From positions 124,001-188,000 of the forward strand of contig JABTBR010000003.1 of NCBI GenBank assembly GCA_013284265.1: a DNA stretch of 64,000 bases. The letters run 5' to 3'. The notes under the pieces were generated by a model. The model was given only the letters and a program-made list of their open reading frames with translations, did not search any database and was not told the origin of the DNA. The position numbers and the translations under genes were made by a program. This stretch comes from Oxalobacteraceae bacterium. Its GTDB lineage: Bacteria; Pseudomonadota; Gammaproteobacteria; Burkholderiales; Burkholderiaceae_D. This document shows positions 35,710-44,191 of the stretch, in pieces. Position 1 is the stretch's first letter. Each line of letters begins with the position of its first letter.

Positions 35710-37671
35710 TTAGACCTTCATCGGCAGGATCACCATCTGCAAACCTTCCAGGTGCAGGCGCCGTTGCACCGCCAGCGCCGCCTGGTTGTGCAGCACGCGG
35801 GTGAGCCAGTTGTCCGACGAGAAGATCAGCTTGCTGGTGAAGAAGATCGCGTTGGGGAATTCCTCGCTGATCTTCTCACACAGGCGCGTGACTTCATCGA
35901 CCGCGTCGGTGCCGAAGCCCAGATAGGACGAGGCCGCCATATTGTGGCTGTGGCAGAAGTCGACGAAGTATTCCAGCGTCTCGGCCGCGTCCTCGCGCAT
36001 CTGTTCGAGCGCGCCCTCGCCGCCGTAGGCATGCGAATCGACCGTGCGCGCATTGACGAACAGGAAGTTCTTGAAGTGGGCCGGGAACATGCGCTGCACC
36101 CATAGCAGCGCATGCAGGCCGCCGCCGCGCGAGGTACCGACGATGAACACGGCGGTCTGGTTGTCCGGGTTCGGTTCGACCGGATCGGGATTCGGGCCGA
36201 AAGGCTGGCTGGCGAACACTTCATCGACCGAATGGATGGCCTGCTTGGTCTGGCGGTAGTGCTTGCGGATAAAGATGCACAGCAGCGCGATCGCGCCGAT
36301 GATCACCGCCGTGGCCCAGCCGCCTTCGGCGAAGCGCTCCACCAGCAGGATCGCCAGGATGCCCGCGCAGATGACGAAGCCGACCGCCGACAGCAGCAGG
36401 CGGCGCAGCCAGTGCGTGCCCGGCTTGCGGTTGCGCGACCAGTACAGGCACAGGCCGAACAGGGAAATGGCGAAGGTCAGGAACACCGAAATCGAATACA
36501 GCACCACCAGCAGGGTCACGCTGCCGCCGGTCCAGAACAGGATCGCCAGCGCCGCCAGGCCCATCACGAGGATGCCGTTCTGGGTCACCAGCCGGGTCGA
36601 CAGGTAGCGGAATTTGTGCGGCACCCAGGAGTCGGCCGCCATATTCGACAGCACCGACGGCCCGCCCAGGAAGCCGGTGTTGGCCGCCACGAACAGCAGG
36701 CCGGCCTCGAAGGCCAGCACGATCACCAGCAGGATCTGGTTCAGCACCGGGCCGCCCAGGCCCATGCTGGCGATGATGGTCTTGAAGGTCGACGCGTTCA
36801 GGGTTTCGCCCGGCATCGGCTTGGCGTCCCACAGCAGGTACAGCAGGATGATGCCGCCCGCCGTGAAGGCCAGCGACAGCGCCATGTACAGCATCGTCAT
36901 CTTGCCGGTGCGCACGCGCGGCTCGGCCAGCAGATTGACGTTGTTCGACACCGCCTCCAGCCCCGTGTAGGTACCGCCACCCTGGGAATAGGCCAGCAGC
37001 AGCATGCCGGCCACGCCGATCCAGCCGATGTCGCCGGCCAGTTGCGAGGTATCGGCCAGGGTAGTCGGAATCAGGGCGGGCAGGTGGGACGCATGGGCGA
37101 AGATGCCATAGACGATCAGCACCAGATGGGTCGCGACGAAGCCGAGGAAGATCGGCAGCAGGATCTGGATCGCCTCCTTCAGGCCGCGCAGATTCATCAC
37201 GATCAGGAGCCCGATGAAGAACACCTCGGCCCATAGCTTGTAGGGCTGGAAGCCCAGCGGCAGGAAGGACGCCAGCGCGTCGACCCCCGAGGCGATCGAA
37301 ATGGCGATCGTCAGCACATAGTCGAGGATCAGCGCGCAGCCGGAGATCAGACCGAGATAGGGGCCGACCAGCTTGCTGGCGACGCGGTAGCCGCCGCCGC
37401 CGGTGGGAAACAGTTCGATCACCTGGTTATACGCCAGCGCGATGATGAACACGGTCGCGGCCGTGGCGATGGCCATGTACAGGCCCAGGTGGGTGTGGGC
37501 GCCCAGCGCCTTGAAGGTTTCTTCCGGCCCGTAGGCGGAGGAGGACAGGCCGTCGGCGCCGAGGCCGACCCAGGCGAGGAAGGCGACCAGGGCCATCGAG
37601 TGGCGCGTCTCGCTCTTCATGGGATCGAGTGGCTTGCCGAGAATGATTTCGCGGATTTTGGAATTATTCAT
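35710..37671 (-). CDS. APC-superfamily permease, KimA/KUP-like potassium or amino-acid transporter
   Basis: A 653-residue inner-membrane protein. About twelve hydrophobic helices cover residues 25-470. The opening GKPLDPMKSETRHSMALVAFLAWVGLGADGLSSSAYGPEE resembles KimA-type transporters (SSDALSS-AYG in KimA). FPTGGGGYRVASKLVG and SQGGGTYTGLEAVSNN are APC signatures. A cytosolic C-terminal domain of about 160 residues follows (TAVFIVGTSRGGGLHALLWVQRMF), Rossmann-like as in KimA. KimA imports K+ with protons and is inhibited by c-di-AMP, but substrate and regulation here are inferred only. The gene stands alone upstream of tRNA-Leu. Confidence 0.82.
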   Translation of the reverse strand: MNNSKIREIILGKPLDPMKSETRHSMALVAFLAWVGLGADGLSSSAYGPEETFKALGAHTHLGLYMAIATAATVFIIALAYNQVIELFPTGGGGYRVASKLVGPYLGLISGCALILDYVLTIAISIASGVDALASFLPLGFQPYKLWAEVFFIGLLIVMNLRGLKEAIQILLPIFLGFVATHLVLIVYGIFAHASHLPALIPTTLADTSQLAGDIGWIGVAGMLLLAYSQGGGTYTGLEAVSNNVNLLAEPRVRTGKMTMLYMALSLAFTAGGIILLYLLWDAKPMPGETLNASTFKTIIASMGLGGPVLNQILLVIVLAFEAGLLFVAANTGFLGGPSVLSNMAADSWVPHKFRYLSTRLVTQNGILVMGLAALAILFWTGGSVTLLVVLYSISVFLTFAISLFGLCLYWSRNRKPGTHWLRRLLLSAVGFVICAGILAILLVERFAEGGWATAVIIGAIALLCIFIRKHYRQTKQAIHSVDEVFASQPFGPNPDPVEPNPDNQTAVFIVGTSRGGGLHALLWVQRMFPAHFKNFLFVNARTVDSHAYGGEGALEQMREDAAETLEYFVDFCHSHNMAASSYLGFGTDAVDEVTRLCEKISEEFPNAIFFTSKLIFSSDNWLTRVLHNQAALAVQRRLHLEGLQMVILPMKV

Positions 37672-37787
37672 GCGGGAGGTGGCGGAAAGTCCGGCCGGAT
37701 CTGAGACAGCCCAGATGATACGCCGGTCGCAGCAATGCCGCCGTGATTGTTACTTTTTTCGCAATGATAAAAACTACAGAAGCAGGG

Positions 37788-37816
37788 TTGCCGGATAAGA
37801 GGAAATCAGTGATAAT
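37788..37816 (+). promoter_or_regulatory. Promoter of tRNA-Leu
   Basis: TTGCCG (37788-37793), a 17-base spacer and GATAAT (37811-37816) form a good sigma-70 promoter ending 12 bases before the mature tRNA 5' end. Confidence 0.7.
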
Positions 37817-37828
37817 GCGGGTCGCGTT

Positions 37829-37913
37829 GCCGGGATGGCGGAATAGGTAGACGCACGGGACTCAAAATCCCGCGCCGCAAGGCGTGCCGGTTCGATTCCG
37901 GCTCCCGGCACCA
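37829..37913 (+). tRNA. tRNA-Leu (anticodon CAA)
   Basis: The acceptor stem GCCGGGA pairs with TCCCGGC, followed by A and an encoded CCA. The anticodon stem CGGGA/TCCCG encloses CTCAAAA, giving anticodon CAA. A long variable arm (CGCCGCAAGGCG) marks a class II tRNA, and the T-arm CCGGTTCGATTCCGG is standard. The AT-richer islet begins directly after it. Confidence 0.97.
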
Positions 37914-37937
37914 TGAATACGATTTACCCAACAGATG

Positions 37938-37972
37938 AACCCGCATGTCGCACAGGCATAGCGGGTTTTTTG
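37938..37972 (+). terminator. Terminator after tRNA-Leu
   Basis: AACCCGC (37938-37944) pairs with GCGGGTT (37961-37967), followed by a T run to 37972. A near relative of the right half (CAGG-ATAGCGGGTTTTTT type) is found again at 41296-41315. Confidence 0.8.
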
Positions 37973-38017
37973 TTGCCTGTTGCTAAATGCGTGCGTATTC
38001 TCTTCCATGGCTTGGCG

Positions 38018-38413
38018 TCACTTGAAAATCGGCCTGGGCACGCAACCCGGTCTTCGGGGATTCGCGCGAAGTGGCGTGAAGAGCCGCAGGAACTGGGGCA
38101 ACAGCATGGCCAGTGCGGAGGTCTCGATCATATGCTTGAGCATGGCTTCTATGCTTGTTGCGAGGATATGATCTACAAATTCTTGCAACTCTGGGTCGTT
38201 CACGGTAAATGTAGAGTTGATTTCGTCCAGCCGGAATTTGGCCAACTCGGTATTTTTCTTCAATAGCATGTGCATGTGAATACATTGAAGAAGGGAAAGC
38301 GATTTGACGTGTTTCAAGTATCCGCTGAGAAATTCTAGTAACGCAAGGTAGCCAGGATGCTTGAGACCCAGATTTCTGGATATGAAATAGCGCGGAAGCT
38401 CGCAATCGCGCAT
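38018..38413 (-). CDS. Unknown small ORF in the tRNA-adjacent islet
   Basis: A 131-residue ORF, MRDCELPRYFISRNLGLKHP..., with amphipathic helices (LALLEFLSGYLKHV, LLQCIHMHMLLKKNTELAKF) and a basic Pro/Arg-rich end. The composition looks protein-like, unlike the overlapping frames. The frame is open for a further 17 codons upstream (including TIRDGVRDRWTI) without an ATG start, so the start may be unusual or the gene may be truncated. I do not recognise a family. It lies on the minus strand between the tRNA terminator and a stretch with no gene. Confidence 0.35.
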   Translation of the reverse strand: MRDCELPRYFISRNLGLKHPGYLALLEFLSGYLKHVKSLSLLQCIHMHMLLKKNTELAKFRLDEINSTFTVNDPELQEFVDHILATSIEAMLKHMIETSALAMLLPQFLRLFTPLRANPRRPGCVPRPIFK

Positions 38414-38471
38414 GATGGTCCATCTGTCGCGGACGCCATCGCGTATCGTTGGTAGTCACATGAAATGCCAC

Positions 38472-39386
38472 ATGGCCATCGTGGCAAGGATATCAACACC
38501 GCTCAAAAATAATTCCCCCATTGTCTATTCCCTCTCAGACTTACCTTGAGTGTCTTGGGTTTCGTGGCTTTCCATCCCCGCAGAATGACTTTGTTCTTCA
38601 ATTGATCTGTTTTCTCGGCCGGTCCCTCTGTCGAAATTTTCCCGTTTGTATTCCTAGGTCAGGGGGACGTATTCTTGTGAAAAATTCTATCGACGAAAGT
38701 TAGGCAAAAATCTCAGTAGGAGGTTCGCACGGCAATAGATGGTCAGGCAATTCAGTCCTATGCGTGGAGTTCCCTGGCACTTAATAGCGGAGTGTCGGGC
38801 AGCGATCTGATCAAGGATGGCTTTTTGCATCGGTGGCGGAAGCGGTGGCTTTACAGCGATCCGACACGACTTAACAGGCAGGGTGGTAGCGCTACACCGC
38901 CGCTTTTGATTACCTAGGGGAATGGTGTCTGGGTGGCCGCCAGCAGGGACGTCAGCTGTAAGCTGAGTAAGATCGCGTGCATATCATAACCCTAGTGACT
39001 GATACCAATGGGGGGGCAAGGCCTGCGACAATTTTGTGAGAAGCGTAAGTTCTCGCTTGATGGATATTTGGGGTACAAAGCTAATTTATGACATTTGGAA
39101 AAATGGACAGTTTCCTGTCCATTTTTCTTCTTTTCGCTTTAGCTGCGGGGCGACCGGCAGTGTTCGCACACATGCTCGAGCTTACCTTTACGGAAGCGCG
39201 TGTACGCGATCACATGCACCGGCTTAGGATAATGGCATGCCTTCATGGCCAGTCCCTTTCGTGGTGTGAAAGCCTCGACCAGGAACTTGACGCTTGCAAA
39301 TCAGCGGAGTAGCGACTACACTTCCGCTGCTGTCCACAGCAAGCAATTCAAGAGAAAATCAGAGGCTATTTGATTTTCTTTTACCT
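38472..39386. other. AT-richer stretch without a recognisable gene
   Basis: About 0.9 kb in which only very short, non-protein-like frames occur on either strand. It contains one strong hairpin at 39098-39127, listed separately. It looks like decayed or non-coding islet DNA. Confidence 0.6.
39098..39127 (+). terminator. Strong hairpin with T-rich tail, no gene attached
   Basis: GAAAAATGGACAG (39098-39110) and CTGTCCATTTTTC (39115-39127) pair perfectly around TTTC, followed by TTCTTTT. It has the form of a rho-independent terminator on the plus strand, but no gene ends before it. It may belong to a lost gene or a small RNA. Confidence 0.5.
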
Positions 39387-39423
39387 AAACGCCTTTGGAA
39401 TCCCCATTCCTTAGGCGTTTTTT
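39387..39423. terminator. Hairpin overlapping the immA-like stop
   Basis: AAACGCCTTTGGAAT (about 39387-39401) pairs with ATTCCTTAGGCGTTT (39406-39420), followed by T residues on the plus strand. The ImmA-like stop codon (39411-39413) lies in the hairpin, so it can end that transcript and block plus-strand transcription. Confidence 0.6.
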
Positions 39424-39962
39424 ATTTCGCGTTTCGCTCGCAATTTTTTAAGTCTACACGCTGCGGCTTGATATGAAACTCCGAATTCTTTTTGTAAATC
39501 GACAGCTGTTCTAAGTCCTTTAGATAAAATAATTTCAAGAGGCATCAGGATCTCAGCCGCGAATTGATCCGCTTGCCATTCTGAATTTTCAAATATTGGG
39601 AACTCATCCGATATTTCTCGATTGAATGTTCGGCTGTGCGCTAGTAATAGATGACCAAGTTCATGAAAAATCGTAAAACGTGCTCGCTCATCATTACGAC
39701 AAATACCTGCATAAGTTGATTCAGAAATATAAATGAGACGTTTCTCTGGAATGCAGCTGGCTTCGGTTCCTTTCGGTAAGAAAGAGTCATCAACTACGTC
39801 GTAAGTTATTCCAAAGTTTTCGAGATTTTCAACGAATGCTTCGAGGTCAGTGCACTCTCCAGTTGGCATCAAAAGTTCACGAACATTTCTAGCATTGGCA
39901 CGAATCTTTGCAACCGACAGTCCTTTGACTCTAAATCCAGCTTTGTAGCTACTTAATATCAC
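39411..39962 (-). CDS. ImmA/IrrE-family metallopeptidase
   Basis: A 183-residue protein of the COG2856 family. The zinc motif HELGH is near residue 100 (ARFTIFHELGHLLLAHS), with the downstream acidic ligand segment EWQADQFAAEILMP. ImmA-type enzymes cleave or inactivate a partner XRE repressor after DNA damage or another signal; many such pairs sit on phages and ICEs, others are toxin-antitoxin-like. It overlaps the upstream XRE gene by four bases. Codon use is clearly more AT-rich than in the flanking chromosome, a sign of transfer. Confidence 0.9.
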   Translation of the reverse strand: MILSSYKAGFRVKGLSVAKIRANARNVRELLMPTGECTDLEAFVENLENFGITYDVVDDSFLPKGTEASCIPEKRLIYISESTYAGICRNDERARFTIFHELGHLLLAHSRTFNREISDEFPIFENSEWQADQFAAEILMPLEIILSKGLRTAVDLQKEFGVSYQAAACRLKKLRAKREIKNA

Positions 39963-40324
39963 TGATCACCTCGGCTTGCTGCTATTAAAAGCGCATGAAA
40001 TTTTTTTTCAGTTTCCTCGTCGAAATCTTTGATACGTGCAAATCCTGCGATCAGCATTTGGTGCTGAGGCGATAATCCATCTAAACTAACCGATTTATTT
40101 GCGACTGCTGCCGTGGCTTCCAAATTTGGTGCATCAACCTTTAAATCATTGCGAACGTACAAAGCAATCTTTTCAACCCATTCATCTGAAATTTTCTTAC
40201 GCCCGGTTTCAAGTCCGCTCAAGAAGGCAGCTGACACATTTAATGCCTTTGCCATATCACTCAGCTTCGTACCTGCTTGTAGACGGGCCATTCGGACTAC
40301 CTTCCCAAATTCTGTGGTAGACAT
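39959..40324 (-). CDS. XRE-family HTH regulator paired with ImmA
   Basis: A 121-residue protein. The HTH is at about 6-60 (FGKVVRMARLQAGTKLSDMAKALNVSAAFLSGLETGRKKISDEWVEKIALYV). The C-terminal half (MLIAGFARIKDFDEETEKKFHALLIAA) is helical and may be the part recognised by the peptidase. The start follows a GGGAG ribosome-binding site. The promoter upstream has an inverted repeat in its spacer, fitting autorepression. Low GC, like its partner. Confidence 0.88.
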   Translation of the reverse strand: MSTTEFGKVVRMARLQAGTKLSDMAKALNVSAAFLSGLETGRKKISDEWVEKIALYVRNDLKVDAPNLEATAAVANKSVSLDGLSPQHQMLIAGFARIKDFDEETEKKFHALLIAASRGDQ

Positions 40325-40368
40325 TTCATTGCTCCCTTGTTGTTGCTGAATTTACCATCTCAGGCAAT

Positions 40369-40397
40369 ACTTTAACTAATTTGGTTAATTTCTGCAA
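40369..40397 (-). promoter_or_regulatory. Promoter and probable operator of the XRE-ImmA pair
   Basis: On the minus strand, TTGCAG (40392-40397), a 17-base spacer and TAAAGT (40369-40374) make a sigma-70 promoter. The spacer contains the inverted repeat TTAAC/GTTAA (40372-40388). Further upstream GAGTTAACTC is a perfect palindrome of similar sequence. Together they suggest XRE autoregulation. Confidence 0.55.
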
Positions 40398-40695
40398 CCA
40401 TTTTTTGTGAGTTAACTCGATGGTCAGCGCCCAGAGATCAGTTGCCCGGCTGTATGAACGCAATATACTCCTGTTAGTTTATTTTTGCAACTAACTGTGA
40501 TTTGGTCAAAAATAGCTCATCCATTGTCGCCTCCTTCGCAAGTGCAGCAAGTCATTTCCTGCCGCATGACGATAGTCTGAACTTTAGACGAACGCAGCGA
40601 GCGGCGATTGATGCTTGTAGGCGATGCCATGCTTTGAAGTGCAGTGAATGTGCAGTTGCCCGCGATCGTTAGCCGGTTCGGTTTAAGCTAAAAAG

Positions 40696-41265
40696 CGATG
40701 CCGTCGCTCTCCTGTCCCCATCAATAAAACTCAGGCCAACACCATTTTTTCCGATAACTTCAACGACGATACGGCCGGCAACAACAAGACCAGCTTCCTG
40801 CAGGGCTAGAGCGTGCCGCTGGGGACTATCGATGTGGAAGTCCCGGGCTGGTATCCCCAGGTATCGAACAGCGGGAATTTTGTCGACCAGGACGGTACCA
40901 GCTATGTCGGCGGCCTGTTCCTCAATTCCGTCGAATTGACCGCTAGCATCACCTATGAATTGCGCTTCGGCCTGGCAGGTAATCAGCGCAACTGGGGAGT
41001 CGACACGGTGATTGTCATCTTTGGCAGCATTTCCCAGATCTTCAACGTGCAGGACAACGAAGCCTTGACCACGCGCTCGCTGTTCTACAATTCGCTGCTG
41101 AATGGCTTTGCCGGCTTAAGTTTCCACAACCTGGGCGGTGACCTGTGCGGCACGCTGCTGGACAATGTGACGGTGTCTTTCGTACCTGAGCCGGGAACCT
41201 ATGCGATGCTGCTGGTTGGTCTGGTTGGCTTGCGTGTCGTCACCCGTCGCCGTCGTCAAGGCTGA
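40696..41265 (+). pseudogene. PEP-CTERM exported protein, 5'-truncated and with a nonsense codon
   Basis: The frame reads NTIFSDNFNDDTAGNN, then KTSFLQG, a TAG stop at 40807-40809, and continues in the same frame with SVPLGTIDVEVPGWYPQ to a full PEP-CTERM tail (VPEPGTYAMLLVGLVGL then RRRRQ). The stop sits where Trp (TGG) would fit, so it looks like a single-base nonsense change. The 5' side is cut at a TAA (40684) and lacks a signal peptide. Codon use is closer to the host than to the neighbouring islet genes. The piece from GTG 40813 has no secretion signal and is unlikely to work. Confidence 0.8.
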
Positions 41266-41280
41266 AAAAGCCTAATGTGC

Positions 41281-41315
41281 AAACTCGCATAAGGAACAGG
41301 TATAGCGGGTTTTTT
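41281..41315 (+). terminator. Terminator after the PEP-CTERM pseudogene
   Basis: CTCGC (41284-41288) pairs with GCGGG (41305-41309, one G-T pair), followed by six T residues. The right half closely resembles the terminator after tRNA-Leu at 37938-37972. Confidence 0.65.
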
Positions 41316-41331
41316 ACTGAATGGAGTGCAA

Positions 41332-41793
41332 TTACGCAGAAAATTGTTTCAGCTTAAGATTGAAATGTACGCGCTGCGCGCGAAGGGCTGCCTGATTAAT
41401 TTTATACATTTGGCTGTCAGATATTTTTTTGGGGCCGTCATGAGCATCTTCAAAATGTTCGCCCGTGATTGCTCGGCGCAAATTTGAAATTGCCTGAGTA
41501 CACACACGCAAATCCGCGAGATTCAATACTGATCCGTGTAAAAGATTTGCCCGAGTTGCAATGTCTTGAAGAGAGAATTTAATGTTTTCACTCAACTCCG
41601 TATTTCGGGTATTGGTGTGGTACTCCTTGGCTTGAAGATACAGTTCGCGAATATCATTCACGAGCTCGTCTGTGACCTTCGCCACCAACTCGCGCCTGCC
41701 CTTGTCGATTTCACGTCGCACGGATAGCTTGTGTACAACAATCCAGCCGGCAAGAATTGCGGTAAACTGGAGCACCTGCTGCACAAATTCCAT
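41332..41793 (-). CDS. Small membrane-anchored protein of unknown function
   Basis: A 153-residue protein with one N-terminal membrane helix (VLQFTAILAGWIVVHKL, about 7-23). A mainly helical cytosolic part follows (REIDKGRRELVAKVTDELVNDIRELYLQAKEYH). I do not recognise the family. It begins 11 bases after the DUF4325 gene, so the two form a tight operon. The base composition is intermediate between the islet and the chromosome. Confidence 0.75.
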   Translation of the reverse strand: MEFVQQVLQFTAILAGWIVVHKLSVRREIDKGRRELVAKVTDELVNDIRELYLQAKEYHTNTRNTELSENIKFSLQDIATRANLLHGSVLNLADLRVCTQAISNLRRAITGEHFEDAHDGPKKISDSQMYKINQAALRAQRVHFNLKLKQFSA

Positions 41794-41804
41794 GATCTAG
41801 TCAC

Positions 41805-42128
41805 TTATGCAGGCTTCTTCGCAGCATCCAGAATGTACTCAATGACTTCTTCCACCAAGGACGGGTCGTCGTCGGATTTGAAGTGGAGCAGGTTCAGTAG
41901 GCGCTCAGGTTCGATGTCAAGAGATCGTACAATGCCCCCGAATGCTTCTTCCAGGAACGCTGAACTGAAGCCCATTGTTCCATCAAGGTCGACCATAATC
42001 TCATTTCCTGCGCGGAGTTCAGGTTCTAGCAAAATCTCACGCAAGCCTTGTCCGCTTGCTTCCCCGTTGACCTTCCAGCGGCCCGATGGGAAGCAGGAAA
42101 AATCTTTCGCCACACTGATCGTCTTCAT
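41805..42128 (-). CDS. STAS-like DUF4325 protein
   Basis: A 107-residue protein with the DUF4325 pattern: FSCFPSGRWKVNGEASGQGLREILLEP, then the strand-loop EIMVDLDGTMGFSSAFLEEAFGGIV. The family resembles STAS domains and is often next to an ATPase-domain protein; its function is not settled. Here the partner is a small membrane protein. A ribosome-binding site (CAGGAG) precedes the ATG. An anti-anti-sigma-like signalling role is possible but unproven. Confidence 0.85.
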   Translation of the reverse strand: MKTISVAKDFSCFPSGRWKVNGEASGQGLREILLEPELRAGNEIMVDLDGTMGFSSAFLEEAFGGIVRSLDIEPERLLNLLHFKSDDDPSLVEEVIEYILDAAKKPA

Positions 42129-42370
42129 ATTGACTCCTGCGGGATGAATTGATTTCTTTAGCGATGTCTCGCGTGTTCGGAGACTGTCGCACTTTGAAAT
42201 AATAGTCCCAACTTTGGCAGAATGCAGCTTGCAACGGTATGAATTCGATCCTGCAGCTTGGGCATGCCTCCGATTGTAGGCAACGGGGGGCGTGACGCTT
42301 CGTGCAAGATCAAGCAGGCTGGCAGCCTGAAATCTGTGAGTCGCTGGATAAGCGAAGGCGGCGGCGCGGT

Positions 42371-44191
42371 TCAGGCAACCCTACTGAGTTCAAATACCGG
42401 CTGCTCTTTGCCCTCGGAGCGGATCGGCAAGCGGATTTCAAAACGGCAGCCCTGGCCATACACCGAATGCAGAGTCAAACTGCCTCCCAGCGTCACATGC
42501 ACCAGCTGGTGCACCAGATACAGGCCCAGTCCTGAGCCACCACCGCCCAGGCGGGTCGTGAAGAAGGGTTCAAAGACGCGCCGCTGCACCTCGGGCGGAA
42601 TGCCCGCGCCATCGTCGCGTACCGTAATGAGCACCAGCTCGCCGCAATAACTGGCCTCGATGTCGATCGCGATGCTGGCGCGCCCCTCCAGGCCGTGCAG
42701 CACCGCGTTGCTGACCAGGTTGACCAGCACCTGCTCCAGCGCGCCGGGGAAGCTGTCGAGCTCAAGACCGTCCGGCACCTTGGTGCGTACCGTCACCGGC
42801 TTGTTCTTGTACAGCGGTTCCAGCGCGAACAGCGTCGCTTGCACCAGCTTGTGCAGGCCGAAGCAATTGCGCCGCCCGCTGGCCTGATCGACCGCGATCA
42901 GTTTGAACGCTTCCACCAGTTCGGCCGCCCGCTGCAAATTGCGTGTCACGATGGCGCAGGCGAGTTCCGAGCCATCGAGGAAACCGGCCAACTGCGACTT
43001 GCGCAATTGCCCTTGCTGATGAATGTCGCGCAAGGTCTCGAGCTGGTTGCCCAGCGTGGTGCTGGCCAGCACGGCATTGCCTATCGGCGTGTTCAACTCG
43101 TGCGCGACACCGGCGACCAGGCCGCCCAGCGCGGCCACGGTCTGGTTCTGGATCAGTTCGTCCATGACCTGCTTGAGCTCGGCGCTGCGCACCACGATAT
43201 CCTGTTCCAGCTGGGCATTCTCGCGCATCAGCTGGCGTAGCCGTTCGGCCGTCAGATGCAGCTTGGCCAAGGCGCCGACCGGCGCCGCCTGCTGCTGCTC
43301 CTGCTGCTGTTCGGGCAAGGAGCCGCTGGCCAGTTGCTGCAGCACTTCCTGCAAATGTTCCGGTGTGGTCCCCAACAGCATGACGGTGCGCAGGCGCACA
43401 TGCATGACCATCAGCGCCGCCACCGCGAGCAGCATCGCCACCGCCAGCAGAAACACATATTGCGCCTGCCGCACCCGCGCCTCGGCGTGGGCCACTTCCT
43501 GCCGGGTGCGCAAGGCAACCATTTCGCCGCACTGGTCGATGGGTAGCATGATTTCGCGCTTGGCGAGATGATAGGCGGGGCCGAAGAGCAGGGCGCGCGC
43601 CTTGCTCAGATCCGCCGCCCGGTCCGGGCCTTGCTTCTCCATCAGCGCCATGGCATCCCCTTCCAGGGAGGTGAGCGCGGTGGAGCGGCGTTCCGCCGTG
43701 ATGAGCTGAAACAATTCGCCCGGGGTAAAGCCGGCATCGATCATCAACTGGCGCAAGGCCACCGCCGCGCCGTCGGGCCGCGGCTTGGCATACCAGGCCG
43801 CGCCGGGCTGGCCGGCCAGGGGCAGCGAGGCTTCATCGGCCAGCACCAGGTCCCAGTACAGGCGCTCGTACTGAAGGGGGCGGGGCGCAGTGCCGTTACG
43901 GATCGCCAATACGTCCTGGAAGGCCCGCTGGTAGCGCCGGTCGCCCGTTTCGATATAGCTGCGGACCAGGCGGCTCAGGTCGTCGGAACTTTGCCTGAGT
44001 TCGTCCATCAACTGGCTGGAAACCTGCTGGCGCCGCACCGCCTCCATCATGTCCCGGTCGGCGCTGCGCATGGTATAAAACGCGCCCGCCACCGCCACAC
44101 AGGCGACGGCAACAAACAGCGCCAGCACCAGCGTAAAGCTGTCGCGCGCGATCTGTCGGATCATGGCCGCACGCAGGGAAGAAATGTCCAC
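42371..44191 (-). CDS. Membrane sensor histidine kinase sharing its sensor with the adjacent MCP
   Basis: A 606-residue kinase. Two membrane helices (about 20-42 and 240-262) bracket a periplasmic domain with MDELRQSSDDLSRLVRSYIETGD and VLAIRNGTAPRPLQYERLYWDL. A Gln-rich stretch (near 296-305) and coiled coil lead to the phospho-acceptor segment AGVAHELNTPIGNAVLAS and a HATPase domain (NLVSNAVLHGLEG, DDGAGIPPEVQRRVFEPFFTT, GSGLGLYLV). No receiver is attached. The periplasmic part is clearly related to that of the chemoreceptor upstream, 139 bases away on the same strand. The ligand is unknown. Confidence 0.9.
   Translation of the reverse strand: MDISSLRAAMIRQIARDSFTLVLALFVAVACVAVAGAFYTMRSADRDMMEAVRRQQVSSQLMDELRQSSDDLSRLVRSYIETGDRRYQRAFQDVLAIRNGTAPRPLQYERLYWDLVLADEASLPLAGQPGAAWYAKPRPDGAAVALRQLMIDAGFTPGELFQLITAERRSTALTSLEGDAMALMEKQGPDRAADLSKARALLFGPAYHLAKREIMLPIDQCGEMVALRTRQEVAHAEARVRQAQYVFLLAVAMLLAVAALMVMHVRLRTVMLLGTTPEHLQEVLQQLASGSLPEQQQEQQQAAPVGALAKLHLTAERLRQLMRENAQLEQDIVVRSAELKQVMDELIQNQTVAALGGLVAGVAHELNTPIGNAVLASTTLGNQLETLRDIHQQGQLRKSQLAGFLDGSELACAIVTRNLQRAAELVEAFKLIAVDQASGRRNCFGLHKLVQATLFALEPLYKNKPVTVRTKVPDGLELDSFPGALEQVLVNLVSNAVLHGLEGRASIAIDIEASYCGELVLITVRDDGAGIPPEVQRRVFEPFFTTRLGGGGSGLGLYLVHQLVHVTLGGSLTLHSVYGQGCRFEIRLPIRSEGKEQPVFELSRVA

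Noticed and set aside
37983..38471. 162-codon minus-strand frame overlapping the unknown islet ORF
   Set aside because: Its composition (many His, Arg, Ser, few helices) is less protein-like than the overlapping 38018-38413 frame.
37914..42300. A clear attachment-site repeat of the tRNA-Leu 3' end and an integrase
   Set aside because: I could not find a second exact copy of the tRNA 3' end nor an integrase in the islet, so only the terminator similarity is reported.
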